The notes beneath the pieces were generated by a model. That model saw nothing but the letters and a program-made list of their open reading frames with translations, did not search any database and was not told where the DNA came from. Below, piece after piece: positions 43,206 to 55,259 of a DNA stretch of 64,000 bases (position 1 is its first letter; the number at the start of each line of letters is the position of its first letter). The position numbers were made by a program, and so were the translations under genes. Source of the DNA: Grammothele lineata (taxonomy: Eukaryota; Basidiomycota; Agaricomycetes; Polyporales; Polyporaceae); NCBI GenBank assembly GCA_002150815.3, contig NDFF03000007.1, forward strand, positions 310,001 through 374,000, read 5' to 3'.

Positions 43206-46200
43206 ATGGGCAAACGACGGGCCCCCGAAGACGACGCCGAGGCGCTGCGAATCAGCAATGCCATCGACGAGGAGCTCAGGGTGCGTCTCTTCCCCTCCCT
43301 CTCTCCACCTCGCGCGGCTTGACCGACCGACCGGTTATGAACGCTTGCACATACAGCGCGAACGCGAGATCATACGAAGGAGGAGAGGGAAGGAGGTCAA
43401 AGGTGCGTCTGTGGTTCGCTGTGGCTCGTGCACGCCTCGTCCTCCGTTCCCCGCTCCCCGCCGAGACGCCCCGTCTCGTCTGGCACCACCCCCGAGCGCG
43501 TCGCGGGAACCACACTGCGCCCTGAGACGCACGAGGAGGGCGCGCCTGCCTGCCTGCCTGACACACACGCCCTCCACAACAGCGCGCACGTACGCTGACG
43601 CCCCGCCCCTCCCGCACCCGCAGTGATGCTCCTGGGCCAAGCCGAGTCCGGCAAGTCCACGCTCCAGAAACAGTTCCAGCTGTACTACTCCTCCTCGACG
43701 CTGGAGAAGGAACGCCCCTCCTGGCGCCCCATCGTCTACTTCAACGTCCTCAAGGCCGTCCGGATGATCCTCGACGAGCTCGAGTGGGCGTACGGCCTCG
43801 GCCCCGCCGGTTCTGGTGGGGGCTCGGGGACGCCCTCGCCCTCGCTCTCGCCCAGCGGGCTCTCGGAGCCTTCCCCGCTCCCGATCCCGCTCTACGCGAG
43901 TCCCTCGACAGGCTCTCATTCGCACTCGGGCTCGAGCTCGTCCCACTCCCGCCCAGCCCGCGGGCACGGGCACGGGCACGCCCACCCCCAAGGGTGGTTC
44001 GCGGAGCTCGCCGCGCTCCGGCACAAGCTCCTCCCGCTCGTCGCCTCCGAGGACGCCCTCGCCGCCGAGCTCTCTGGGGGGGTCACCATCTCCGCCGCGG
44101 GCGGGCGCACCGGGGTCTTCGTCCGCTCCGGGTGGCAGGCGCTCGCGGGGGGCGGGGGGCGGACGTGGCCGCTCGCGGAGGACTACGCGCGCGCGGGGAT
44201 GACGGCGCGGCAGGCGGCGGTGACGAACATCGTGGCGACGACGTTGGCGGCGTGTCAGGGGGAGGTGGAGGCGCTGTGGTGGCACCCGGGGGTGCAGGGG
44301 CTGGTGAAGGGGAATAAGCTGAAGTTGGAGGAGTACGCGGCGTTGTGAGTGTTTCGTTTGCGATGTTCTTGACTTGATGGGGCTTGGGACGGGACGCTGA
44401 GAGGGCGGCGGTGCGGGCAGCTTCCTGACGAATATCTGGCGGATCGCGACGCCAGACTACCTCCCTACAAACGGTGCGCGGCCTCCACATGTTATTGTTT
44501 TGCCCTACGACTGATCGCTGTCGCAGAGGACATCCTGCACGTCCGACTACAAACGATCGGAGTGACTGAGCACGCGTTCGACATCAACCTCGGGGGGACG
44601 AACTACAACTGGATGCTCTACGACGTCGGCGGCGCTGTGCGTGTGCCTCCCGAGCTCTGCCCTTCCCCGCGCGCGCGCCTGACCACATCTTTCTCTCCGG
44701 TACACAGCGCGGCCAGGTGAGCGTTCCTCCTCTCCCTCCTCCCCTCTCCCCTTTCGCCTCCCTTCGCTTCCCCTGCTCGCCGCACCCCTGCGCCCCCACT
44801 ATTCCCATCTCCCGCCGCACCCGGCCATCCGGCCACGGCGGGACGTCCCCGCGACTCGGAGACAGCGAAGCTGACCGTCGCCCCGTTGCCCCGCAGCGAC
44901 ACGCATGGGTGCCCTTCTTCGACGACGGTGAGTCGCCTTGCTTCATCATTTCCCTATTCCTTCCAAGTCTACTGTGTTTCCGATCGCGGGTTGGAAGAGG
45001 CCGTGCTGGGTGCCTGGCTGCTTCTTCTATTCGGGCGCTGGTCGGGGCAGACTGGCAGGCAGGCAGGCAGGTAATCTGGTGACCTGTCAGGTCTGCCAGA
45101 TAGTAGGAGAGACGGAGAGACAGATAGAGAGGCTGCTGCACCCTGGACGTGCACCGGTGCCTGGGACGTCCGGCGTTTCCTGCACGCCAACGGGCGGGGG
45201 AAGGGGTCCGACGTCGAGCCGTTGCCAGGCCCCCACGCGCGTCCGAGTGCGCGTCCGAGATCGAGTCTGGGTGTGAGCGTCTCCTTTCACGCTTTCACGC
45301 AAGAGCGCAGCTCCGTGCTCGTCGCGCCCCGGACGAGACCGCGAACTCTGTCGGGGCGTGGCGTGACCCTCCCGTCTTTGCCCCGGGCACGGCAGGGGTG
45401 CCGGCAGCGCGTCTGCTTCGGAGCGCAGAGATTGGGATGGATGGGGTGGCACGGGGGCACGAGGGCACTCGACGCCCGCTCTGGCAGCGCGAGCGAGGGG
45501 CGGGTGCGATGACCAGGGCTACGGAGAAGAAGCCTCACGTCCACCGAGAGAGAGGCGCGCCTTACTTCTCGTCTGCCTGCCTGCGCTCGCCCTGGGGTTC
45601 CGCTCATGATCGCGCCTTTCTTGACGTGCGTCGCTGACTTTTGTTTCTGCCCCGCCCTACCCGGTCCAGCGACCGCGATCATCTTCCTGGCGCCGATAAG
45701 CGCATTCGACCAGGTGCGTCCCTTTTCCCCATCCCCTCCTCCTTCCCCCGTTCCCCTCGCCCGCGCGCATCCCCCTGCTCTCCCGCGCATCTCCATCTTC
45801 CTTCGCGTCTTCTTCGTTCTCACCCTCCGCCTTGATCTCGCACGCGTCCCTGATCCGGCACCCCCGGCCTGCCCGATCCGGCCCCTCTGCCCGCTCGACG
45901 CCCGACCGTACCGCGATGGTGGTTTGGGTTCCCCCTCTCCTCTCCTCTCCTCTCCTCCGGCTCGTCCCCGCTCTCGTCCGCGTTCTCGCCGCTGCCCCTG
46001 GATACCATCACGCATCGTGCGCGTCTGCACGGCCCGGCATGGCGTGTGCGCGCGAGCAGTACCTGGAAGAAGACCCACGGACGAACCGGATAGACGACTC
46101 GCTCCAGCTCTTCACGGCCATCTGCTCGAACAAGCTCCTCGGCAACGCCGCGCTCGTGCTCATGCTCAACAAGGTGCGCCCTGCCCCTCATCGTCGTATC

Positions 46201-47298
46201 CACACCTTACAGCTGACGCGCGTGCGGGCGGGCAGACGGACTTGCTCCGTCAAAAACTGGAGGCCGGGATCAAGGTCCGGAAATAGTGAGCCTCTTTCCT
46301 TTTTTGTTGGTGCGTTCGCGCGCATGGTGGGACCGTACTGACAGACTTCCTCGTCCGCTCTCCCAACCCGCCCTCACCGTCGCTCGCTCGCTCGCTCGTC
46401 GTGCATACACCTGCCCTTACCCACCCCTGCTGCGGCTGATCCCTCCCACCCCGTGTTTCCTTCTCCCTCGCCTCGTCTCGCCTCGCCTCGATCGGACACG
46501 CCCCGCCCCGCCTTGTTTTGATGTGACAGCATCTCGTCGTACGGGGACCGGCCGAACAACTACGAGGAGGTCTCGGAGTACTTCCGCGCGCACTTCATCC
46601 AGGTGCACAGGCGCAAGGACGTCTCCCACCGCCCGCTGTACTTGGTGCGTCGCGATTCCGGCGTGCGAGGCCGCGTTTTTTCTCTCCCTCTCTGCTGCCG
46701 CTTCTTCCTGCCTTTGCTTCCTGTGTTACGTTCTCTTCTTCTCCTTCTTTCCCTGCTTCCCGTTCGCTGTCTTCGAGATCCCCGACCGTCCCCGCCCGCG
46801 TGTGCACGTCTTGACGCCTGCGGTCGCTTGGGCTTTTTTCTTCGCGCGGCGATCCCGCGCTTCATTTCGTTCATGCTCACCGGTTCCCTGTTCGCGTCCG
46901 CTGCCTTCGCTCGCGTTTCAGCCCCTTGTCTTCGTCTCCCTTCGTCTCGGCCTTCGATTACGTCTTCCCATTCGGTTTCACCTTCCCTTTCTCGCTTCCT
47001 ACCGTCTTCGCGCGTCTCGATTCGTTCACTGACACGCGCTTTCGCCTTCCGCCTCCGCAGCACTTCACGTCCATGCTGGTACGCCCTTCCCTCCTCCCTT
47101 TTCCCCTCTCCCGTTTTCGCTCCGCACGCTCACGCAGTTCCCATATAGGACATCAAGGCGACACAGTCCATCATCATCAACGGTACGTCCTCCCCCCGCG
47201 CACCCTCGTTGCTGTTCGCGTTGCTGACGTTCCACGCCGTATATACAGTCGGTGAGGCGATCATGCGCTCGCACCTGACTAAGATCGGGCTCGCTTGA
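43206..47298 (+). CDS. Divergent G-protein alpha subunit with long helical-domain insertion
   Basis: GTP-binding signalling subunit acting at the plasma membrane. Fourteen exons: 43206-43280, 43357-43402, 43624-44344, 44421-44473, 44527-44636, 44708-44716, 44897-44927, 45670-45713, 46060-46173, 46236-46285, 46530-46644, 47061-47078, 47149-47182 and 47249-47298, giving 489 residues. Start MGK leaves a Gly2 for possible myristoylation; no palmitoylation Cys nearby. G1 is GQAESGKST (45-53), G3 DVGGARGQR, G4 NKTD; G5 is divergent (FTSML instead of the usual TCAT). The switch I Arg is present (Arg305), but the residue of the usual catalytic Gln after DVGG is Ala335. A ~100-residue Gly/Ser/His-rich insertion interrupts the helical domain. 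At 489 residues it is much longer than canonical G-alpha (about 350). It fits the expanded, non-canonical G-alpha class of agaricomycetes rather than groups I-III. Confidence 0.88.
43545..43560. repeat. CCTG tetranucleotide repeat in G-alpha intron 2
   Basis: Four CCTG units within an intron. Confidence 0.6.
45054..45069. repeat. GGCA tetranucleotide repeat in G-alpha intron 7
   Basis: Four GGCA units inside a 742-base intron, far longer than the 50-70 bases usual elsewhere in this window. Confidence 0.6.
45934..45958. repeat. CCTCT pentanucleotide repeat in G-alpha intron 8
   Basis: Five consecutive CCTCT units within a 346-base intron. Confidence 0.6.
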
Positions 47299-47335
47299 GT
47301 GCCTGAACTTCGGGGCGGGCGACGACGGGATGCGA

Positions 47336-47425
47336 CTGGAGACGAGAGAGGGGACGGGGACGGGGGCTAGGACGGGGATGGACGGGGACGAGGACGAGGG
47401 CTAGGACGTGGATGGGGACGAGGGA
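47336..47425. repeat. GACGGGGA-type minisatellite in the G-alpha 3' region
   Basis: Imperfect repeats of GACGGGGA/GGACGAGG begin about 40 bases after the G-alpha stop codon, probably in the 3' untranslated region. Confidence 0.6.
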
Positions 47426-48318
47426 GACGGGGCCATCCCGCGCCCCGTCTCGCGCGCCCCTCGAGTGTTGTCTGTCTATTTGCTTGTTTTTGCTGCCGCG
47501 CGTGCGTGTAGGATAAGGGTTCTCTAAGTATTGTGTATTGTATACCTCGCCTGGGGGGGGGGAGGGCGCGCGGAGGGGGAAGGTGTGGGGCGCGGCGTAG
47601 ATATATCCAGAATCCGGATTGATTGGGAGGGACTTTTGTGTGCGCTATGTGTACGCGTACTCGTCGCCCGGTGCGAGGGTTGGAGGGTTGTTCGAGGCCA
47701 AGGACAAGGTCCAGAACGGCCGCGAGGAAGGGGCTGTGCATGAGTACTTGAGGCTAAGGCGCTGGGTTAACCGGAGTACCAGCGGCGGGAGTACTCTGTA
47801 ACCACCCCCAACCCTGCGCGCTGTTCCCGCCGATCGATATCTCAAGCTCTCGATCTGAGATGGGCCTTGTATGAGGGTCAGAAACTTGGCATCGCACAGC
47901 CGCGCACTGCCAGATCCTAGTAGAAGCGTAGCGCCGGTGCAGCCTTGAAACCTAACATGCATCATGACATAGCGTTTGCCAGGTGAATCTGTCGATCGCG
48001 GTGCCGCGTGGGGGGACAAGTTGGACCTGCCGATCTAGTGTATAGTGTAAACAATCAAGGGGCAGGGGCACGGCTGAAAGCGGTGGGCAACATGCGATGC
48101 ACGCCGTCCCAACTTAGCTCGTGCTAAGCTTCTTAGTTTACTAGTACTACGTGCGCGCGCTATTCAATTGGACGAAACGAGGTTGAATGTACACAAAATG
48201 CGCGCGCCGAGCGTAAACCACGATTCACACTTCAGACCGCGTTACCGAGACCCAACCGTGGCACTCAGAACCTAGAGAAGATGTATGCTATATACAAACT
48301 AACCGCCAACAGACGTCC
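47426..48318. other. Gap between the G-alpha and a - strand HET gene
   Basis: 3' ends of two convergent genes. A run of nine G lies near 47551-47560. No further gene or RNA supported. Confidence 0.4.
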
Positions 48319-50776
48319 CTAGACCAAATCCACGACGACCCGCCCCACGTCCGGACGCATCCAGGGCACACGAGCCCTCGCAGCGTCCCTACGCTCCTCG
48401 CTCACCTGGCACTGCCAATACCCGATGCGTCTGTAGCTCCTGAGCCTTTCTTCTCCAAGTTCCGGTGCGTCGACGAGGAGCAGGCCTTCCGTACGTACGG
48501 ACCCCGCCGCTTCTGAGTCGCCACTGCGGGAAATCAACACGGCCCAGGTACCTCTGTGCCGTCCGCGCTCCGGGCCGTCGAAGGCGAAAAGGATCGGGCA
48601 GAGGGGGGTCAAGAGCGCGCTGTCCACCTGGGTGAACTGGGGGAGGGCAAGCAGCGAGCTCGATTCGGACAGCTGTCCTTGGGCGACCAGGACATCCCTC
48701 GGGGTGCCCGCGTCGGGCTCTCCCTTCGGTACTTCGTCGTGCCCGACGACTACAGCCTCTCCAGGCTCGAGACCCGCCACCCGAGCGCGCAACTCCTTCG
48801 TCTGCCAGAACAGCGTATACTGCATCTCCCCCATCGCATGTCCAGGCCGGGAGACGACAGCGGGGAACGGGACGACCGCGGCGCGCAACCTGATCCGCCC
48901 CGCCTCCACTCGCCCGTACGGCAGCCGCGCGTCCGCCAGCCTCACCTCGCACGCCAGGATCTCGCACGCCGCCGCCGTGTCGTCAGCGCGCTCTAGAGGG
49001 GGCTGAACGCGTACGTGGCCCTCCACTGAGGCCCAAGACCACGAGGGAGCGACATATTCCGGGTAGTATGAGTCCGAGTCTGTCTCCCCCGGTGCAGCGC
49101 TGTCATCGCTACCACCACCACCGCTCGGCACGCGCGGCCGCAGAGCGTCGTCGACGCCCCCAAAGCTCCAGCGCTGGCGGTACCACAGCAAGTCGCGCGG
49201 GAGGTAGCCCTCCCACAGGCCCGCGAGGTACCGCCCCGGCGCGGGGCCGCGCGAGCGCCAGATGCGGGCAAAGTGCTCTGCGACGCCCGCGAAGGCAACG
49301 AGCTTGTCCGTCCGGAACGACAGCGCACGGCGGGTGTATGCGGAGAGCGCCATGACCCACTGCATCTGTAGTATGCCCCGTTCTTCCTCGGTCCACGTGC
49401 TGATCGCGGCGGACCCGGGGGCGCTGTCGGAGGCGACTTCGAAGACGGCGTTCGGCAGCCGTTCAACGCCCCAGAACTTGATCGCGTTGTTCACGGGCAC
49501 CGCGACCGTCTGACAGTGGTACTCGAGCGTGTCCGTGGCGTACACGAGCTTGCGTGGGGAAAGAAGGCGTTCCTGCAGGCACCACGCGCGGTGCTCGATC
49601 GGATCTCGCATGGGGGCGTAGGCGGGCGTGGGGTCCGTGTACACGAACACGCTCCCGGAACGCCCGTCACGACAGGGGTAGGGAAGGGGGGGGTGGCTGG
49701 GGGGGATGGTTGAGAGGGGATAGTCGTACAAGATCCCGGCGTTCCCGTGCGACGCGCGCGCGGCGATGATGGTCAGATAGGCGTCACGATATATCTGGCC
49801 CATCCTGACTAGCTCGTTGTTCTTGTCTTCTTCGGAATCTTGGATGATGCAGAACGCGTCGACCCACAGGTACCGCAGCCCCAGTTTGTGAGTGATGGTT
49901 ATCGCGTCGGAAATAGTCCGTGGTATAATGAGGGGGTTGATGCCGGCCATGTATTGCTCAAGGTTAGACAGGAGCGTGATATGAGATGCGTGCGTGCCCC
50001 AGACGTAGCTCAAGGCGAGATAGGGGAAGAAAGCGCCTTGGGAGGCGAATAGACGCGGTTTGGAGGGGTTTTCGCAGTCGATGACTCTGGTGGGAAGGGG
50101 TATCTGACGGGGCCTGGGGCAGCTGCTGTGGTAAGCGATGCACTCGTGCAATCGCTCTAGAGCGAAGCTGTATGCTTCGTCCGAGGTTATCTGAGCGAAG
50201 GGAGGCCTAGACACAATATCTTTGGACGCAGGATTATCTACGTGTCAAATATTAGACGAGTTGCTGTATGCAGACACCGTCGACGTACCTGGAGAAGCGT
50301 ACAGACAGTATTCCGCCCACGAGCTCGAATGGTCTGCCATCATGCGTAATCGAGGTGTATTTCCCGGGGAAGGCCCGTTCTCGTCCTCTTCCTTATCAAT
50401 CTCGAGTATGAATTCCAATGGTCCGTCGCCGTCTGCTCGGGATTGAGAAACCTGGCGGATGAGCAGGCTGCATAGGTTGCACCCGTTTGTGCTGCCGGCG
50501 CGAACAAGGCTTGTCGTCGTCCGATACGTGATCTGGTGGGATCCGTCGTCATCGCCATCCATCAACTTTCTCCAGCTCTGGCGGGAGAGAGGGCCGGATG
50601 CGCAGTCGTTGCAGACGGACGAGAGGCCAATATTTGAGTAGCATCGGGAGGGATCTAGATGAAAGAGTATTTAGAAGACGATCTGGAATCGGATAACTTG
50701 ACCTTCGTCTACCGGAGTCTGGATCCGGAGAGTGATCGCCTCCGATACATGCTGACGTGCTGGGTAAAGACGCCAT
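48319..50776 (-). CDS. HET-domain protein of a second, unrelated subtype
   Basis: HET protein of the widespread ascomycete/basidiomycete type, distinct from the MRL-starting family elsewhere in the window. Exons on the - strand: 50776-50713, 50654-50289 and 50219-48319, giving 776 residues. The N-terminal region carries two Cys pairs (VCNDCAS and GCNLCSLL) typical of this subtype. The HET domain (about 205-370) has YLALSYVWG, LRYLWVDAFCIIQD, IYRDAYLTIIAA, HRAWCLQERLLSPRKLVY, with WSWASVEG near residue 540. Two-thirds of the protein follows the HET core, as is usual here. The first exon is short; its donor (GTAGAC) was chosen because it alone keeps frame with the VCNDC stretch, so the exact N-terminus is tentative. 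Predicted cytosolic; role in incompatibility or stress-triggered cell death is inferred from the domain only. Confidence 0.85.
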
Positions 50777-52160
50777 GAGTCTCTATTCCGAGTCCGAGTA
50801 CCCAGGTAGAGAAGGAATGCCTTTAATCAGTGGGATATTAAAGCCTCGTGGGAGCTGTCAGATGCTGCTTACACGGCGATGAGGGGGTATTTACCGAAAA
50901 CCTTTGGAAGTTGGTGGCCAGCGCTGAAGTTGAGTCAAAGTTGAGCGCTGCGCCGAGCCCAGCAGGCGATCCACGTTACTCTGGTTGGACTACCGTATGA
51001 GTCTCATTAAGCCATCCGGGGTGTGCCATGTCTTGACGGACGATTAACGTGAAAGTAAGAAGGGCGTTCGATGTTGGTCGTTCAACTCGAAGGTTGTCGA
51101 CGCATAGGCGCCCACGTGGCACTCAATGCGGCGACGAACTATGCGGAGATTCCCGGCGCCAGTTGTACTAAAGTTATACATCAGTGTGCGTGCGCTGTCA
51201 TGGTCAGAGCCAGACTTTGCCTGAACTTGATTTGATCCGGGCTGAACGTTGCTCAATGCGCTAGAAGAGAGAGAACGACTCGGAGTGTAATGGAGACTGT
51301 AAACACGACGATCATGAAATTGGATCCTCGCTTCCGAGCGGAAGGCCAACGTTGGGCCGACGTGCGAGTGTTTGAACAGCAGTAGCGTCTGAGATTAGTG
51401 AGAATTAGTAGGAGTCTACAACGGCGTGCGTTCGAAAGGACACAGAGGAGTGATCACAACTATACAGGGAAAAGTGCCACGGGTTTGAACTATCGAAAGC
51501 GCAAGGGATCTGGAAGTAGTACTAGAACTATCTGCTCTGGGATTGAAACAAACTTCGCGCGATAGAGATCACGAATCACTCTGGCCCCCCTATGACGCTT
51601 GTTCCGGGCGTGGCTCCATCGCGGTGGCTAGAGCAGCGTTTGGACAACTCGGCGCCCACCCTTGGGAAGAATTCCCGACGAGACCACGAGCTTCCAGTGC
51701 GCGTAGCGCCTGAGGATACAGTGGTTAATTTAGGCCGTTCGTCGTTCCTAGAATATGTAGTACGTCAGTTAGCTTCCATGATGAGCTGCACATCAGACTG
51801 AATGTCCACTGGCTCGTGACGCACTCATTAATTAGCCCTCACTCAGTTTACCTTGCCAGTACTACTCTACAGGCTCGCTCGTGGTTCGCATACTTTTTGG
51901 GGGCCTCCGCCCAGAAGGCGACCAAGAAAAGTGGTGATATATCTGGAGGACCAAGTATCTTGTCGCGACCACTCGGTAGTTAGGTTTTCGTTAACGGATG
52001 GCTTCGAGACGATCGGAACAGGCGATGAAGCTTTGTAGTTCCGAAAGCCGCTTGGTCTGCGTTTGAAGACCGGTAGGGGGATGTCGGAGATCAGGAGTTC
52101 GCTCTCCTCTGTGAAGGAAGATCAGATTTGAACTGACGTAGGCATACGTGCTACGTCGCA
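50777..52160. other. Gap between the two - strand HET genes
   Basis: About 1.4 kb with only short frames. No gene, repeat or RNA gene supported; a tRNA-like patch at its right edge was considered and rejected. Confidence 0.4.
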
Positions 52161-54122
52161 CTAACCATCAATTCCCGGGTTTGGCATAGGCCACATTCCA
52201 TGGCTGTCGGCTGGGTCTGAACTGGGGGAGGGAGACGCGGAAAGCTCAATGCCAAGTCTATATATCTTCACCACACTTGTGGGTTTAGTGTCGCGGTTCG
52301 AGGTGGCGTCGTGGCCGAGGGTAAGTCGCACGAGCACCGAATGCCGGCTCGACGAAAGGACAATCTCTTTTGATGCCACTGCACCACGAAACGTCCAGGA
52401 CTGGATATGGGCGGGATTATCTAGAAGATGCGGCTCGGTCATGAACTCATGCTCGAGCGAGCATGTCACTGGACGAGACGTCACGAGGACACCAAGAGCG
52501 CCCAAGCGTTGTCCGAAGGGGCACGGACAGGCCCCCACCTGCACCGTGATGCGAAAGCCATTCTTGGAGATAGTCACGCCGGAGGTCGTCGCGCGGGGGT
52601 CGAGCTTGGGTACCGCGATGTCGGTGTCACTCGCCGGTGACACTTTATAACCTTGGAGAGAAAGTAGTTTGCGCGACCAGGCCGAAAGGCGAACTTCGAT
52701 CTTCTCCTTGGACTCACGGAGTGCGTCGTGAATACTGGCGTCTCTCTCTAATCTGTCGGCGCTCCGGGCCGGGCGGAAAGGGATGTAGAGGTCCTGCGGC
52801 TGTAGGTAGCCACGGCTGACGTATTTGTCCACATGCTGCACGGACAGGTACGTCGTACGGGTGTAGTGAGTCCAGAGAAGGGTGGCGGCAGAGGAGGTGA
52901 CGAAAGCTGAACCGGGGCCCATCATTGACTCTTGAACGTTACCCATGATTGCACCAACGTAAAACTCCGAACCGGGCGTGGACGGGCGCGGGCGAAGGAG
53001 AAGGGTGAGGAGACGACCTTGGTCGTCCTCGCAGGCAAGGAGGGCCATGTGCGTCGGGAAGGTGACGCTCGGATCAGTGGACGATACGGAGATGAGAGGA
53101 AACCGCGCGCGAACGCCGTAGGAGGTGATCGTGTATACTTGGTATGCCTCGTCGGACGACAATCCCAATCGCTCCGCAAATTCCTTGTGGGAAAGGTTTG
53201 TTAGGTGAGACGACAATTTGAAGTCGCAAGGAGATGAAGCAAGGAGGTATTGGCTAGGAGACCATGGGATCGAAGGGATGTTCGTACACGTGTTCGCGTT
53301 GACGGGACGAGAGAAAGTAAAACACGGGAGGCTAGGGTTCATAGAAAGGGAAGGACCCCAGGCGAAGATGGTCTGATCGTTGATGTGTTTGAGGATCTCT
53401 TCCTGCAACCGGATAAACGCGTACCGTCCTTCGCCGTATGTCGTTGGCATGTTCACTCCGAATATGCCCATGAGCGAGTACGCCTCGTCTTCCGGCCGAC
53501 TGGTCTCCCTTTCAGACGCCCAGGACATCCGACGCGCAACAGGAACGCTCTCCAGGTACTTCGTGGCCGTAAGGACGCCGTGGTCTATTTTGGTGATGCT
53601 CTCGACGAGAGTCGCTAAGGTGCGCTTTGTGCCGAGGAGTTTCCACTCCGCGGAAAGGAAGAGGACCACGCTGGGTGCGATTAACTCCTGAAGTGTCCAT
53701 CCCCGAGTGAACCACTTGCTCGCCGCAAACTGCTCGCGCCGATCATGCCGGTCGTCCTTGACGTCATGGAGGAAGACGTAGCATGCATCCGAATACCGAT
53801 ACCAGTCTTACATCGAGTTGATTGCTTCGGAGAGCTCGGAGCTGCTCGACTTGTCGATACAGCATGTGTCCACCCAGCAGAGGTCGAAGTCGTCATCGGC
53901 CGCGATCTCACGAAATCGCACGATTTTCGCCGGGATTGGGGGTACGTCATCCTGGTCGGACAGAGTGGGGGATAGTCGTCGAAGGGCATCCTGGTAGGTC
54001 AACTCTGGCACGTATCCGGCGTCGGTCTCCTTGGCCCACACGTGGGAGAGAATTGCGTAGCGGACGTGCCGGGGATCGTCGACCCACACGAACTTCGCCT
54101 CCCTCGTGTGTAGCAATCTCAT
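52161..54122 (-). pseudogene. HET-domain gene, sixth member of the 11-25 kb family, broken by one in-frame stop
   Basis: Clearly homologous over its full length to the cluster at 11-25 kb, most like member 5. The first ~104 codons (54122-53811) give MRLLHTREAKF, YAILSHVWA, LCWVDTCCIDKSSS and EAINSM. A TAA at 53810-53808 then interrupts the HET domain. The same frame continues open for about 545 further codons to 52161 with WFTRGWTLQELIAP, YSLMGIFGVNMPTTYGEGR, YLLASSPCDF, LLACEDDQGRLLTLLLRP, EFYVG, VGACPCPFGQRLGALGVLV and NPAHIQSW. Codon use downstream of the stop is still coding-like, so the break is recent or an assembly error. I see no splice pair that would remove the stop and keep frame. 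Sits beside another HET gene on the same strand. Its 5' ATG directly follows an ACAG acceptor. Confidence 0.85.
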
Positions 54123-55259
54123 CTGTTCCGTCTCAGCACCAGGTTATGGGAGGTAATCGTGGAAGGGGCTCACCGGGGCGAAGAATCGTGCACAATACAC
54201 GTCGCGGGAGGGAGATGAAGGTGGAAATGAAGAGCTTCTGAATAGACTGGGGTGGGAGTTGGTCGGAAGGGCATTTGGGGAGCGTGCGAAGGGCACTAGA
54301 AGTCGGCTGCGAGTGTCAGACACAGCTAGACGATCAAGGTCTTCCGTGCATGACGATGACACTGATAGGATACATTCAATCATAGTGGTGCACGTACGAG
54401 CGGGATGCGTCCAGGGCTGCCATCCGGCGAGACTCGCCCTGTTACACCGGTACGTGCTTGAGGAAGTCTAAGTCTTTCAAAGATCGGGGTTGGATTCGGC
54501 TATCGGTAATATACGACCACATTCCTGTGCTAACAGGAACCACATATCCCGCCCGACATTGATGTGTTGAGTCTGATGACAAGCAGAATGATGCCTTCTT
54601 AGGCAACGGTTTCTGAGTTGGCCCGTCGTCGCGGCGCTGCAATTCGTCCTTGACAACGGACATCAGCGAATATCGTAAGGCCGCGGCGCTCAGTTTACAG
54701 GAAGCTCGCACCAACGGAGTCCACGGAAAGGTCGGCCACACCGAGTGACTGATTTGCACATACAGGTCGTCCTATCGAGGCATTAGAACGGCAGGTTAGC
54801 TCATGTGAACCGATTAATAGAACAGACACGCGCCTTTGCTCTTGCGAACGAGCATGTATACCGTTAGTTTGCGTTGTACGAACCAGCTAGCCGCTTGAAA
54901 GTACCTAGAAAGTACCTGTACCTACACGCACCGGGACCAGCGTGCGCGAGCAACGTTTTCCGTCGAAACCAAGCCTACAATGATCGCAAATCGAGAGCAG
55001 CGATTAAGACTAGACCTAGCTATGTACATGATTAACAAAACAAAACAAAGTCGAACATACGCTCAAACAGGGCGAGCCAACCACGACGACCGTCGTCCTT
55101 TCGCGTTGTCGCGTCGAGACACCACAAACTCATACCGGTCCATACCGACGCGCCGCTTAGTGATTAAGGTATAACTTACACTCCCCTACGCCGCCGCACG
55201 ATGCACGACGCACAGCGCATATCGCACGAACCCCAGAGCTCAAGAGGCCGGGAGAGCGT
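54123..55259. other. Gap downstream of the acidic-protein gene
   Basis: About 1.1 kb, moderately AT-rich. No gene, RNA or repeat I can support; contains the promoter of the broken HET gene and the 3' end of the next gene. Confidence 0.4.

Noticed and set aside
43335..44285. 316-codon - strand open frame
   Set aside because: Shadow of the large G-alpha exon; Arg/Gly/Pro-rich composition of an antisense frame.
52113..52175. tRNA-like patch on the - strand with A-box-like TGGTTAGTGCGA and B-box-like GTTCAAATC
   Set aside because: The two boxes are about 11 bases too close, the acceptor stem pairs at only about four of seven positions and no proper anticodon stem-loop forms. It also overlaps the end of a HET frame.
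53755..53812. Reading the TAA in the broken HET gene as part of a GTAAGA intron donor
   Set aside because: An intron from there would delete the conserved WY...CYVFL segment, and no visible acceptor restores the downstream frame.
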